5,521 nt of DNA from Spirochaetaceae bacterium (GTDB taxonomy: Bacteria; Spirochaetota; Spirochaetia; SZUA-6; Bin103), in the NCBI GenBank assembly GCA_028820215.1, contig JAPPKD010000297.1, positions 1 to 5,521 on the forward strand. Direction: 5' to 3'. Positions 1-4,485 of the stretch are shown here, in pieces. The first letter of the stretch is position 1; every line of letters begins with the position of its first letter. Under the pieces are notes generated by a model. That model made no database searches. It saw only the letters and a list, made by a program, of their open reading frames with translations, and was not told the origin of the DNA. Position numbers and translations under genes: made by a program.

Positions 1-2
1 GG

Positions 3-164
3 GTTTCGGAATCCAGCTATGGGTTTCGCCCTGGGCGCAGCGCCCACGACGCGGTGCTGAAGGCGCGTGAGTACGTGGCCGGCGGCAAGCGGTGGGTGGT
101 CGACATGGACCTGGAGAAGTTCTTCGACCGGGTGAACCACGACCTGCTGATGGCGCGTGTTGTG
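3..164 (+). pseudogene. Group II intron reverse transcriptase/maturase fragment (LtrA-like), truncated
   Basis: The plus-strand frame starting at base 3 reads SESSYGFRPGRSAHDAV, then a stretch ending DMDLEKFFDRVNHDLLMARV. This is the highly conserved core of group II intron-encoded reverse transcriptases: the SYGFRPGRSAHDAV block and the motif that carries the first catalytic aspartate (DMDLEKFFDRVNHD). These proteins copy the spliced intron RNA during retrohoming and help it fold. Similarity stops abruptly after MARV near base 164, before the YADD catalytic box, and unrelated sequence follows, so the piece is non-functional. The left side runs off the window, so how much N-terminal sequence exists is unknown. 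The intron RNA domains and an HNH endonuclease domain are not seen. Family identity is secure; the exact breakpoint is good to a few codons. Confidence 0.88.
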
Positions 165-181
165 TCCCGCACAGTTTCGAC

Positions 182-1204
182 ATGGAATTCTCGGCCGGGT
201 TTGCATCGGCGGTCGGGATGCCGTACGTTGCCGGCATGGCTTCCGTTCGCACGCTCCGTCCGCCGGTTGAGACCTCGCCGGGCGCCGAGTCGCCGACGGC
301 GGCGGACTTCCCCGGCTGCAAGCCGGTCCACCTGCCGCGGGAGGAGCTCGACGACTGCGAGATGCGGCTTGAATACTGGGACACCGCCACCGAGACGGCC
401 TGGGTCTGCGATCCGGTCAGCTCCTGCCACGAAGGCCCCACGCGTCGCCTGGGGAGGTTGGCCGCGTTCATCGCCCAGGTGCGCGGGGTGCCGGTGGAGT
501 GCCTCGGCACCACCGACCTGACCGAACGCGACGCCCACGGCGAGCCGCGGCTCATCATGCAGGCCGATGAGATGGTGTACCTGCACCCGACGCGCTCGCG
601 GCTGCCGGTGCCGGTGCTGACGATCGGCGAGCATGACTTCCCGGACGTGGTGCTGGAGGTGGACCACACCACCGACGCGCACCGGCGCAAGCTGCCGCAG
701 TACGAGGCGTGGGGGTTCCCGGAGGTGTGGATCGAGGTGTCCGATGCTGATGCGCCGAGCCGGCCGCGGAGGCGGCGGTCGGGGCTGACCATCCACCTGC
801 TGGAGGATGGGGCGTATCGGCAGGCGGCGGCGAGCCGGGCGTTTCCCGGCTGGACGGCGGCGGAGATCCACGCGGCGCTGAACGAACAGACGTTCTCGGC
901 GCAGACCAGCGCGGCGCTGGAACGGGTGGGCGCGGTGCTCGGGGAGCGCGAAGGCACCGGCCCGGACGACGACCCGCTGCTGGGCGCGCAGCGCCGCCGG
1001 AGCCGGGCGGAGGGCCATGCGGCAGGCAGGGCGGAAGGGCTCGTCGCATTGGCGCGTGCGCTGTTGGCGGCGCGCGGCGTCGAGGTGTCGACCGGGTTCC
1101 CCGGCGTGCCAGGCTTCGCCGAGCTGCCCGAACACGTCATCGCGGAAGCCGCCACCGCGTGCGTCAGCGAGGCGGACTTCCGGGAGCGTCTGCGCAACCG
1201 GTAG
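182..1204 (+). CDS. Uma2 family (DUF820) PD-(D/E)XK endonuclease-like protein
   Basis: The predicted protein has 340 residues. The central part matches the Uma2/DUF820 fold: an N-terminal segment with RLEYWD and ETAWVCDP, a LIMQADEMVYLHP strand, then the signature PDVVLEVDHTTDAHRRK, followed by LPQYEAWGFPEVWIEV. D155 and E159 of PDVVLEV and the downstream lysines sit where this family carries its PD-(D/E)XK active-site residues. The C-terminal third is charged and contains AEGHAAGRAEGLVALA, a helical tail often attached to such domains. The protein is longer than a minimal Uma2 protein (about 190 residues) through N- and C-terminal extensions. No membrane segment or signal peptide is seen. 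The start is uncertain: ATG 182 is the first in-frame ATG after the reverse transcriptase remnant, ATG 218 and 236 are alternatives, and none has a convincing Shine-Dalgarno. Uma2 proteins are nuclease-like by fold, but their biological role is poorly defined. Confidence 0.82.
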   Translation: MEFSAGFASAVGMPYVAGMASVRTLRPPVETSPGAESPTAADFPGCKPVHLPREELDDCEMRLEYWDTATETAWVCDPVSSCHEGPTRRLGRLAAFIAQVRGVPVECLGTTDLTERDAHGEPRLIMQADEMVYLHPTRSRLPVPVLTIGEHDFPDVVLEVDHTTDAHRRKLPQYEAWGFPEVWIEVSDADAPSRPRRRRSGLTIHLLEDGAYRQAAASRAFPGWTAAEIHAALNEQTFSAQTSAALERVGAVLGEREGTGPDDDPLLGAQRRRSRAEGHAAGRAEGLVALARALLAARGVEVSTGFPGVPGFAELPEHVIAEAATACVSEADFRERLRNR

Positions 1205-1208
1205 CCGG

Positions 1209-1222
1209 CCCGCCGAGGCGGG
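1209..1222 (+). terminator. GC-rich hairpin after the Uma2 gene
   Basis: Five bases past the Uma2 stop codon a perfect five-pair stem (CCCGC / GCGGG) closes a CGAG tetraloop. No T-run follows, so it is a weak candidate for intrinsic termination and could be chance in such GC-rich DNA. Confidence 0.25.
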
Positions 1223-1295
1223 GGGTGTTGGAATACCACCCTGCTGAAGAAAAGGCCGTGACGGCAATCCTCGCGCGCCGATTTGTTCGGATCAT

Positions 1296-1315
1296 GGTCA
1301 TTTTGGCGGCTCCGC
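1296..1315 (-). repeat. Candidate istB-side end repeat of the IS21-like element
   Basis: Read on the minus strand, this 20-mer begins GCGGAG and ends ATGACC, like the G-rich starts and TGACC ends of the three repeats at 2947-3034. The middle does not match. It lies at the end of the istB frame, where the second terminus of an IS21 element is expected. One weak match is not enough to fix the boundary. Confidence 0.25.
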
Positions 1316-1664
1316 GGCCGGGTGTGCCGTGTGGGACGGCTCCCATGATCTCCCGCCGGTAGGACACCTGCCGGCGGTGGTGAGGATCTTGATGGCGGAC
1401 GAGACCAGCCGGTCCAGGATCGCGCCGCCGACCACGGGGTCGGGGAACGTCGCGTACCAGTCGTCCGGCGGCCGGTTGGAGGTCATCCACCGTGCAACTG
1501 CGTCCCAGCCGTTCCTCGGCCAACACGTAGAGCATCTCGGCCTCCTGCTGGTCGAGCTTGCGGAATGCAAGATCGTCGAGAATCAAAAGATCGACCGCCA
1601 CTGCCTTCCTCAGCATGCGCTGCGCACGCTCGGCGGAGTCGGCCAGCACCTCCGAGAGCGTTAA
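1298..1664 (-). pseudogene. istB: istB, IS21-family transposition helper ATPase, C-terminal fragment with frameshift
   Basis: IstB is the AAA+ ATPase that delivers target DNA to the IstA transposase. The minus strand encodes TLSEVLADSAERAQRML, then VDLLILDDLAF (the Walker B strand and its acidic pair), then AEMLYVLAEERLGRS in one frame. It continues in another frame as MTSNRPPDDWYATFPDPVV and GGAILDRLVSSAIKILTTAG. TSNRPPxxW followed by a DRL motif is diagnostic of IstB. Removing one base near 1486 joins the two frames and restores TVVTSNRPP. A second shift near 1365 may restore the first frame, giving SYRREIMG. The N-terminal half with the Walker A P-loop is absent, so the gene is dead. The upstream break at about 1664 lies 14 bases from the hicA start. 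The end used here is the TGA at 1300-1298, which overlaps the candidate terminal repeat. Confidence 0.82.
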
Positions 1665-1677
1665 CGTCGAGATCGAG

Positions 1678-1905
1678 ATGTCGGGTGCGGTAAGGCGGGC
1701 TATCGAGGAGCATCAGTGTACCGAGTTCGAGCGCTACGCCAAGAAGCGCCGACTGGAGTACCGATTCGACCGGCGTCACGGCAAAGGCAGTCATGGCCGC
1801 GTCCACGTAGGCGGACGCTTTATTACCGTTGCGCGCAGAGATCTCGGGAAGGGCCTGTTGGCGGCGATGTTGAAGGATCTCGAAATCGACCAGGAGGATT
1901 TCTGA
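1678..1905 (+). CDS. hicA: HicA-like toxin (type II toxin-antitoxin, mRNA interferase)
   Basis: The predicted protein has 75 residues. The HicA signature is present: a basic strand RLEYRFDRRHGKGSHGRV with the invariant glycine-serine-histidine (GSH at residues 37-39; H39 is the expected catalytic histidine), the strand RFITVARRDLGKG, and a closing helix LLAAMLKDLEID. HicA proteins have a double-stranded-RNA-binding-like fold and cleave mRNA when not bound by HicB. ATG 1678 is chosen because it is the nearest in-frame start before the domain and lies just past the istB remnant; there is no strong Shine-Dalgarno. An in-frame ATG at 1558 would add residues antisense to istB and is unlikely. The N-terminal 15 residues look less typical than the rest. 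The stop overlaps the hicB start by one base, so the pair is translationally coupled. Confidence 0.78.
   Translation: MSGAVRRAIEEHQCTEFERYAKKRRLEYRFDRRHGKGSHGRVHVGGRFITVARRDLGKGLLAAMLKDLEIDQEDF
1892..1897 (+). promoter_or_regulatory. Ribosome binding site for hicB
   Basis: A perfect AGGAGG inside the end of hicA, seven bases before ATG 1905. It fixes the hicB start and suggests strong independent initiation of the antitoxin, as expected where antitoxin must exceed toxin. Confidence 0.8.
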
Positions 1906-2336
1906 TGCAGTACCTGTATCCGTGCGTGCTGACCCCGGAGGCAGAAGGGGGATGTGCCGTGTCGTTTCCGGACGTAGCGGGGGCGCTGACCTGCGGCGAC
2001 GACCGGGCCGAAGCGCTTGCGATGGCCGAAGATGCCTTGGTAGCCGCGCTGGCCGGGTACGTTCGGGAGCGATGGGACATTCCGGCGCCGAGCCCTGCGG
2101 GCCGCGGTCAGGAGCTGGTCGCCGTGCCACCCATCGCCGCTGCGAAGCTGGCGCTCTACACGGCCATGCGGCAGCAGCGTATTACCACCGCCGCACTCGC
2201 GGTCCGTCTGGGACTGGATGCACCTGCCGTGCGCACGCTCATCGATCCCGACCAGCGCTCGCCCCTCGCCAACGTGGAACGGGCGTTGCGTGCCGTCGGG
2301 CGCTCTCTGGTGGTCGGCGACCGGGCGCACGCGTGA
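1905..2336 (+). CDS. hicB: HicB antitoxin with C-terminal DNA-binding domain
   Basis: The predicted protein has 143 residues. The N-terminal 65 residues form a partial RNase H-like HicB domain: MQYLYPCVLTPEAEGG, CAVSFPDVAGALTCGDD, then an AEDALVAALAGYV helix. This domain covers the HicA active site. After a linker, residues about 80-130 (LALYTAMRQQRITTAALAV, then RLGLDAPAVRTLIDP and RSPLANVERALRAVG) form a helix-turn-helix of the kind HicB uses to bind its own promoter. The operon is therefore probably autorepressed, although no operator palindrome was identified. The start is set by the AGGAGG seven bases upstream and the TGATG overlap with hicA. The frame is open and complete, with no sign of decay, in contrast to the transposase remnants on both sides. 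It converges on istA with 24 bases between stop codons. Confidence 0.88.
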   Translation: MQYLYPCVLTPEAEGGCAVSFPDVAGALTCGDDRAEALAMAEDALVAALAGYVRERWDIPAPSPAGRGQELVAVPPIAAAKLALYTAMRQQRITTAALAVRLGLDAPAVRTLIDPDQRSPLANVERALRAVGRSLVVGDRAHA

Positions 2337-2360
2337 TGTCTCGGCGCAGGCGAACGAGGA

Positions 2361-2903
2361 TCATCGAACCGCGGTAACCATCTGCGCACTCCAGAAATCG
2401 CGGTCAGATTTTCCGGAATCCGCACGCCGGCACACCTCATCGAAGTACCGCCGCCCGGCATGCTCGTCCATGACCGCCAGCATCGCGCGCGCCCGCCGGG
2501 CGTGCTCGTTCAGTTCGCGCAGCGGCGCATCGACGTGCAGCGCGGCGAGCCGGCGAAACAGCTCCCGCGCCACCGGCACGAACCGTTCGACTTTGCCCTT
2601 GTCGGTGCTGCGGCCGACCCGGCACGGATCGATGAACACGCCGTAGTGCTCGGCTGCCTCGCCCAGAGCGCGGTTGATCTGCGGGTCCCACAGATCCGGC
2701 TTGAGCACGCCGGCCTTCAGGTTGTCCGGCGAGACGAGCTCGGTGCTGCCGCCGTAGAAGTGCCACATCGAGCAGAAGCTCCCGGTGAAGCTCTGCTGGC
2801 GCTCGCGCCGCGTGCCGGCGGCGATCCGCGCCTGCGACTGCCCGGCCCGCCAGCGCCGGTAGATCTCCCACAGGTCTCGATGCTTCATCCGTCGATAGCT
2901 CAT
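2361..2903 (-). pseudogene. istA: istA, IS21-family transposase with large internal deletion
   Basis: IstA is the DDE transposase of IS21-family elements. The minus strand encodes 180 residues, whereas complete IstA has roughly 400-500. Residues 1-35 (MSYRRMKHRDLWEIYRRW, then RAGQSQARIAAG) are the N-terminal helix-turn-helix. The sequence then jumps to the second half of the catalytic core: MWHFYGGSTELVSPDNLKAG, LKPDLWDPQINRALGEAAEH, and RSTDKGKVERFVPVAREL. D60 in PDNLK and E106 in KGKVER match the second and third DDE residues. The first catalytic aspartate and the intervening 100-plus residues are missing around residues 36-45, so it cannot catalyse transposition. The C-terminal 50 residues are not recognisable as IstA. 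ATG 2903 is the likely original start; ATG 2888 is also possible. Confidence 0.85.
2821..2876 (+). repeat. Dispersed direct repeat, copy A (istA helix-turn-helix region)
   Basis: These 56 bases match 3483-3538 at 49 positions by hand alignment, offset 662 bp. The repeat is the istA N-terminal coding region of two IS21-type remnants in the same orientation. It could support recombination deleting the truncated nuclease gene between them. Confidence 0.75.
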
Positions 2904-2946
2904 CCGGTGTCTTGCCTCCCAAGACACCATCGGGCGTTCGATCGGG

Positions 2947-3034
2947 GTGGGGATTCTTCGTGACCCTGCCGCCCTCACAACTGGGGAATCTCGATGACCC
3001 CAACACTCGATCAGGTGGGGAATCTATGTGACCC
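2947..3034 (+). repeat. Three phased 20-bp direct repeats at the IS21 terminus
   Basis: Repeats begin at 2947, 2981 and 3015, exactly 34 bp apart, with unrelated 14-bp spacers: GTGGGGATTCTTCGTGACCC, CTGGGGAATCTCGATGACCC and GTGGGGAATCTATGTGACCC. Positions TGGGGA, TCT and TGACCC are common to all three. IS21-family ends are known to carry multiple repeats bound by IstA. They lie just upstream of istA, marking that end of the element near base 3036. Confidence 0.8.
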
Positions 3035-3425
3035 CCGACACCTGGCCCGCGAGGTATTCGACTGTGGCGACCTGCGGGCCTTCTATACACGCACGGTGCG
3101 CACGCGCAGCGACGATCCCTCGCGCGAGCGTGAGTTCGAGGCCCTCTATGTCGGGACACAAGCGGTGCTGCTCAACGAGACCAAGGCATCGGCCCGCCCC
3201 GAGTACGCGCAGGAGTTCGTGCAATTTCTGGAGAGCGGGCAGTTTGCGCAGTACGTTCCGGAGTACCCGCGGTTGCCGATCGTGCCGGTGTTCTCGTCGC
3301 TGAGCATACCGGCCGACGTGGTCACGTATCTGACGCGGCGGGGAATCTATGCGGTGGCGATGGGCGATGAGGCCATGCAGGTGCTCAACCTGGACGAGCT
3401 GCGCACGCGAAGCCGCGCACGCTGA
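2994..3425 (+). CDS. N-terminally truncated PD-(D/E)XK nuclease-like protein (DUF3782-type C-terminal domain)
   Basis: The recognisable part starts near base 3037 with PRHLAREVFDCGDLRAFY and contains REFEALYVG, the strand AVLLNETKAS, then PEYAQEFVQFLE, RLPIVPVFSSLSIPADVV and YAVAMGDEAMQVLN. The pattern of an acidic residue, a beta hairpin, then ExK (E49, E62, K64) fits a PD-(D/E)XK core. The spacing of 13 residues between the two acidic positions is the same as in the gene at 4486-5130 (D121, E134, K136). In related proteins an N-terminal coiled coil precedes this domain; here it is missing, cut exactly where the IS21 end repeats begin. The only nearby ATG (2994) lies inside the second end repeat and would add about 14 IS-encoded residues. 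Whether it is expressed is unknown; treat it as a likely decaying gene. Confidence 0.6.
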   Translation: MTPTLDQVGNLCDPRHLAREVFDCGDLRAFYTRTVRTRSDDPSREREFEALYVGTQAVLLNETKASARPEYAQEFVQFLESGQFAQYVPEYPRLPIVPVFSSLSIPADVVTYLTRRGIYAVAMGDEAMQVLNLDELRTRSRAR

Positions 3426-3445
3426 CGACGGTCGGCAGCTCGGCG

Positions 3446-3538
3446 TCAGCGAGAAGTCTTGCGCTCGTGGCGTTCGGCGGCCGCGATTCGCGCCAGCGAC
3501 TGTCCGGCCCGGCAGCGCCGGTAGATCTCCCAATCGTC
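3446..3538 (-). pseudogene. Second istA N-terminal fragment (IS21 family)
   Basis: The minus strand encodes DDWEIYRRCRAGQSLARIAA, then ERHERKTSR and a TGA stop at 3448-3446. It aligns with the helix-turn-helix of the istA at 2361-2903 (DLWEIYRRWRAGQSQARIAA). About 30 residues survive, with no catalytic core. Its different residues show that it came from a separate, diverged IS21-type copy or an older duplication. Confidence 0.68.
3483..3538 (+). repeat. Dispersed direct repeat, copy B (istA helix-turn-helix region)
   Basis: Partner of 2821-2876, with 49 of 56 bases identical. The seven differences are spread out, with three clustered at the right edge where similarity fades. Confidence 0.75.
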
Positions 3539-3547
3539 GCCAGCGGC

Positions 3548-3661
3548 CGTCAGATCCCGACCATCGCCTACTGACTCATCAAGCGCCAGGAGAAGTACCG
3601 CGAACTAAACACCGATTACTACGATCGCCAGCGATCGACGCATCTGATGAACAGGTGGGAA
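3548..3661 (+). pseudogene. Probable IS110-type transposase C-terminal fragment with internal stop
   Basis: In one plus-strand frame the bases read RQIPTIAY, stop, LIKRQEKYRELNTDYYDRQR, then STHLMNRW. A helix followed by KYRELxxDYYDRQ shortly before the C-terminus resembles the tail of IS110-like transposases, where an AYxLL...Y.dLG.DYyd pattern is common. The TGA at 3572-3574 falls where the family usually has tryptophan, so TGG to TGA is likely. Similarity fades after MNRW and the frame ends at TGA 3716-3718. No upstream catalytic DEDD region is present. The match is from memory of the family pattern and remains tentative. Confidence 0.38.
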
Positions 3662-3838
3662 CGGGCGACCACGAACCCTATCACCATGGACGAACCGGCT
3701 GGTACGTGGCCCACCTGATGCCCGAAGCGCTGCATCCAACGCCCGTGTCGACGCCGCCGAAGCGTGGGCCGGGCCCCAGGAAGACGGAGGTGCCCCCGTC
3801 ACTCAACGGCGGACCACCGACCCCATCGCTACGCCGGG
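3662..3838. other. Non-coding or unrecognised mobile-element debris
   Basis: No frame here reads as a recognisable protein. The stretch links the IS110-like tail to the second set of IS21-like end repeats and is probably the eroded inner part of one of these elements. No RNA gene or clear hairpin was found. Confidence 0.4.
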
Positions 3839-3882
3839 GTGGGGACTTTTACTTCGGCAGAAGTGGGGAGACTTGCTCCGGT
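3839..3882 (+). repeat. Second IS21-like terminal repeat pair
   Basis: Two 20-mers, GTGGGGACTTTTACTTCGGC at 3839 and GTGGGGAGACTTGCTCCGGT at 3863, start 24 bp apart and share GTGGGGA and a C-rich, G-ending half. They resemble the repeats at 2947-3034 in the GTGGGGA start but not in the right half or the spacing, so they probably belong to a different IS21-type element. Similarity ends at about TTGACA (3884-3889), immediately before a reverse transcriptase fragment, suggesting an IS boundary there. Confidence 0.55.
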
Positions 3883-3887
3883 ATTGA

Positions 3888-3959
3888 CAACTGGGCACTC
3901 CGACGGTGGTGGACGGGCTGATCCAGCGAGCGCTGCACCAGGCGATGAGCCGCAGTTGA
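3888..3959 (+). pseudogene. Group II intron reverse transcriptase fragment (upstream RT block)
   Basis: The frame reads QLGTPTVVDGLIQRALHQAM, then SRS and a TGA stop at 3957-3959. It matches the block L-G-(I/T)-P-T-V-x-D-x-x-I-Q-Q-A-L that in group II intron reverse transcriptases lies just before the SYGFRPGRS block seen at the left edge of this window. Only 23 codons survive. The left edge touches the IS21-like end repeats and the right edge coincides exactly with the start of the tandem repeat at 3957, so both sides are recombination joints. Confidence 0.72.
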
Positions 3960-4196
3960 AACGCGGCGGTCGGATCGTGGGTATCAAGGGTGAGCCGGCC
4001 CACGGGATGGCGATTCTCATCCCGGCGATGGCCGGATAGGATGGAGGGCAGGACCATGGCCGTGGCGTTCGACACGCTGAAGGCAGCGACGCGGCTGCGA
4101 GATAAGGCCGGCTTCAGCGAGAAGCAGGCAACCGAGCTGGTGGCGACGTTCGCCGACGGGTTCGTCGAGAACCTCGCGACGAAGGACGACGTGGGA
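3957..4196 (+). repeat. Large direct repeat, copy 1 (leader plus 5' end of the coiled-coil gene)
   Basis: This segment matches 5282-5521 with 12 mismatches in 240 aligned bases and no gaps, offset 1325 bp. Similarity begins sharply at 3957; upstream sequences are unrelated. It covers about 100 bp of leader and the first 47 codons of the DUF1640-like gene. Bases 3962-4010 are identical in both copies. The right limit is unknown because copy 2 leaves the window. Confidence 0.95.
4043..4048 (+). promoter_or_regulatory. Ribosome binding site for the DUF1640-like gene
   Basis: GGAGGG lies seven bases before ATG 4056 and supports that start over the in-frame ATG at 4041, which overlaps it. In the duplicate copy the same site has decayed to GAAGGA by two G-to-A changes. 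Confidence 0.65.
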
Positions 4197-4451
4197 CATC
4201 TGCGCGGCGACGTGGAGAAGTTGCGCGTCGACATGGAGAAGCTGGAGACATCGTTGCGTGGCGACATGGCGAAACTCGAAACGTCGCTGCGTGGTGACAT
4301 GGAGAAAATGGCGCTGCGCACGGATCTGGAGAAGACGGAGGCGAAGATGGTGGGCGAGATGAGCAAACTCGCGCACCGCCTGACCGTGCGGCTTGGCGGG
4401 GCGATCGGAGCGGGGGTCGCCATTCTCGTGGCGGTGGACAAGCTGTTCTGA
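4056..4451 (+). CDS. DUF1640-like coiled-coil protein with C-terminal membrane anchor
   Basis: The predicted protein has 131 residues. Residues 1-47 (AFDTLKAATRLRDKAGFSEK, then ATELVATFADGFVENLATKD) match the conserved head of bacterial DUF1640/CCDC90-like proteins. Residues about 48-108 form a charged coiled coil with an 11-residue repeat: two near-identical units, DMEKLETSLRG and DMAKLETSLRG, and a third degenerate one. The final 23 residues hold a hydrophobic segment (GAIGAGVAILVAV) suitable for a single membrane span, leaving the coil probably in the cytoplasm. Start ATG 4056 is chosen for its Shine-Dalgarno and the MAVAFDTL beginning. The next gene follows after 34 bases on the same strand, suggesting co-transcription. 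Molecular function of bacterial members is not established; oligomerisation at the membrane is inferred. Confidence 0.8.
   Translation: MAVAFDTLKAATRLRDKAGFSEKQATELVATFADGFVENLATKDDVGHLRGDVEKLRVDMEKLETSLRGDMAKLETSLRGDMEKMALRTDLEKTEAKMVGEMSKLAHRLTVRLGGAIGAGVAILVAVDKLF
4230..4295 (+). repeat. Two 33-bp tandem units encoding an 11-residue coiled-coil repeat
   Basis: Units at 4230-4262 and 4263-4295 encode DMEKLETSLRG and DMAKLETSLRG. Most base differences are silent, so the protein repeat is kept while the DNA has drifted. A partial third unit begins at 4296. An 11-residue (hendecad) period fits a slightly right-handed coiled coil. Confidence 0.75.
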
Positions 4452-4485
4452 CGCCATCGTTGGATCCCGAACTGAATCGTCTGTG

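Larger units (their letters stand above)
1296..3034 (-). mobile_element. Degraded IS21-family element (istA-istB order), interrupted by hicAB
   Basis: On the minus strand the order is end repeats, istA, istB, as in IS21-family elements. The istA-proximal boundary is marked by three phased 20-bp repeats. The istB-proximal boundary is uncertain; the best candidate is the sequence GCGGAGCCGCCAAAATGACC read on the minus strand at 1315-1296, which shares its G-rich start and TGACC end with the left repeats. Both transposition genes are damaged: istA has a large internal deletion, and istB lacks its N-terminal half and is frameshifted. The hicAB pair lies between them on the other strand. The span may be one element that suffered deletion and insertion, or two nested copies. 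Mobility without outside help is not expected. Confidence 0.6.

Noticed and set aside
92..181. Uma2 gene starting at ATG 92
   Set aside because: The added 30 codons overlap the reverse transcriptase remnant in another frame and have no similarity to Uma2 proteins.
17..1267. A 416-codon open frame on the minus strand
   Set aside because: It is antisense to the well-supported Uma2 gene and the RT fragment, is very rich in arginine and proline, and shows no domain; long antisense frames are expected in high-GC DNA.
1558..1677. HicA starting at ATG 1558
   Set aside because: The extra residues are the antisense of the istB Walker B region and are serine/arginine-rich; the HicA domain begins well after 1678.
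2947..3034. CRISPR array
   Set aside because: Only three 20-bp repeats with 14-bp spacers, imperfect in the middle, placed at an IS21 end and without cas genes; IS terminal repeats explain them.
3956..3987. Sigma-70 promoter (TTGAAA ... TATCAA) in the module leader
   Set aside because: The spacer is 20 bp, too long, and the TTGAAA box is not conserved in the second copy.
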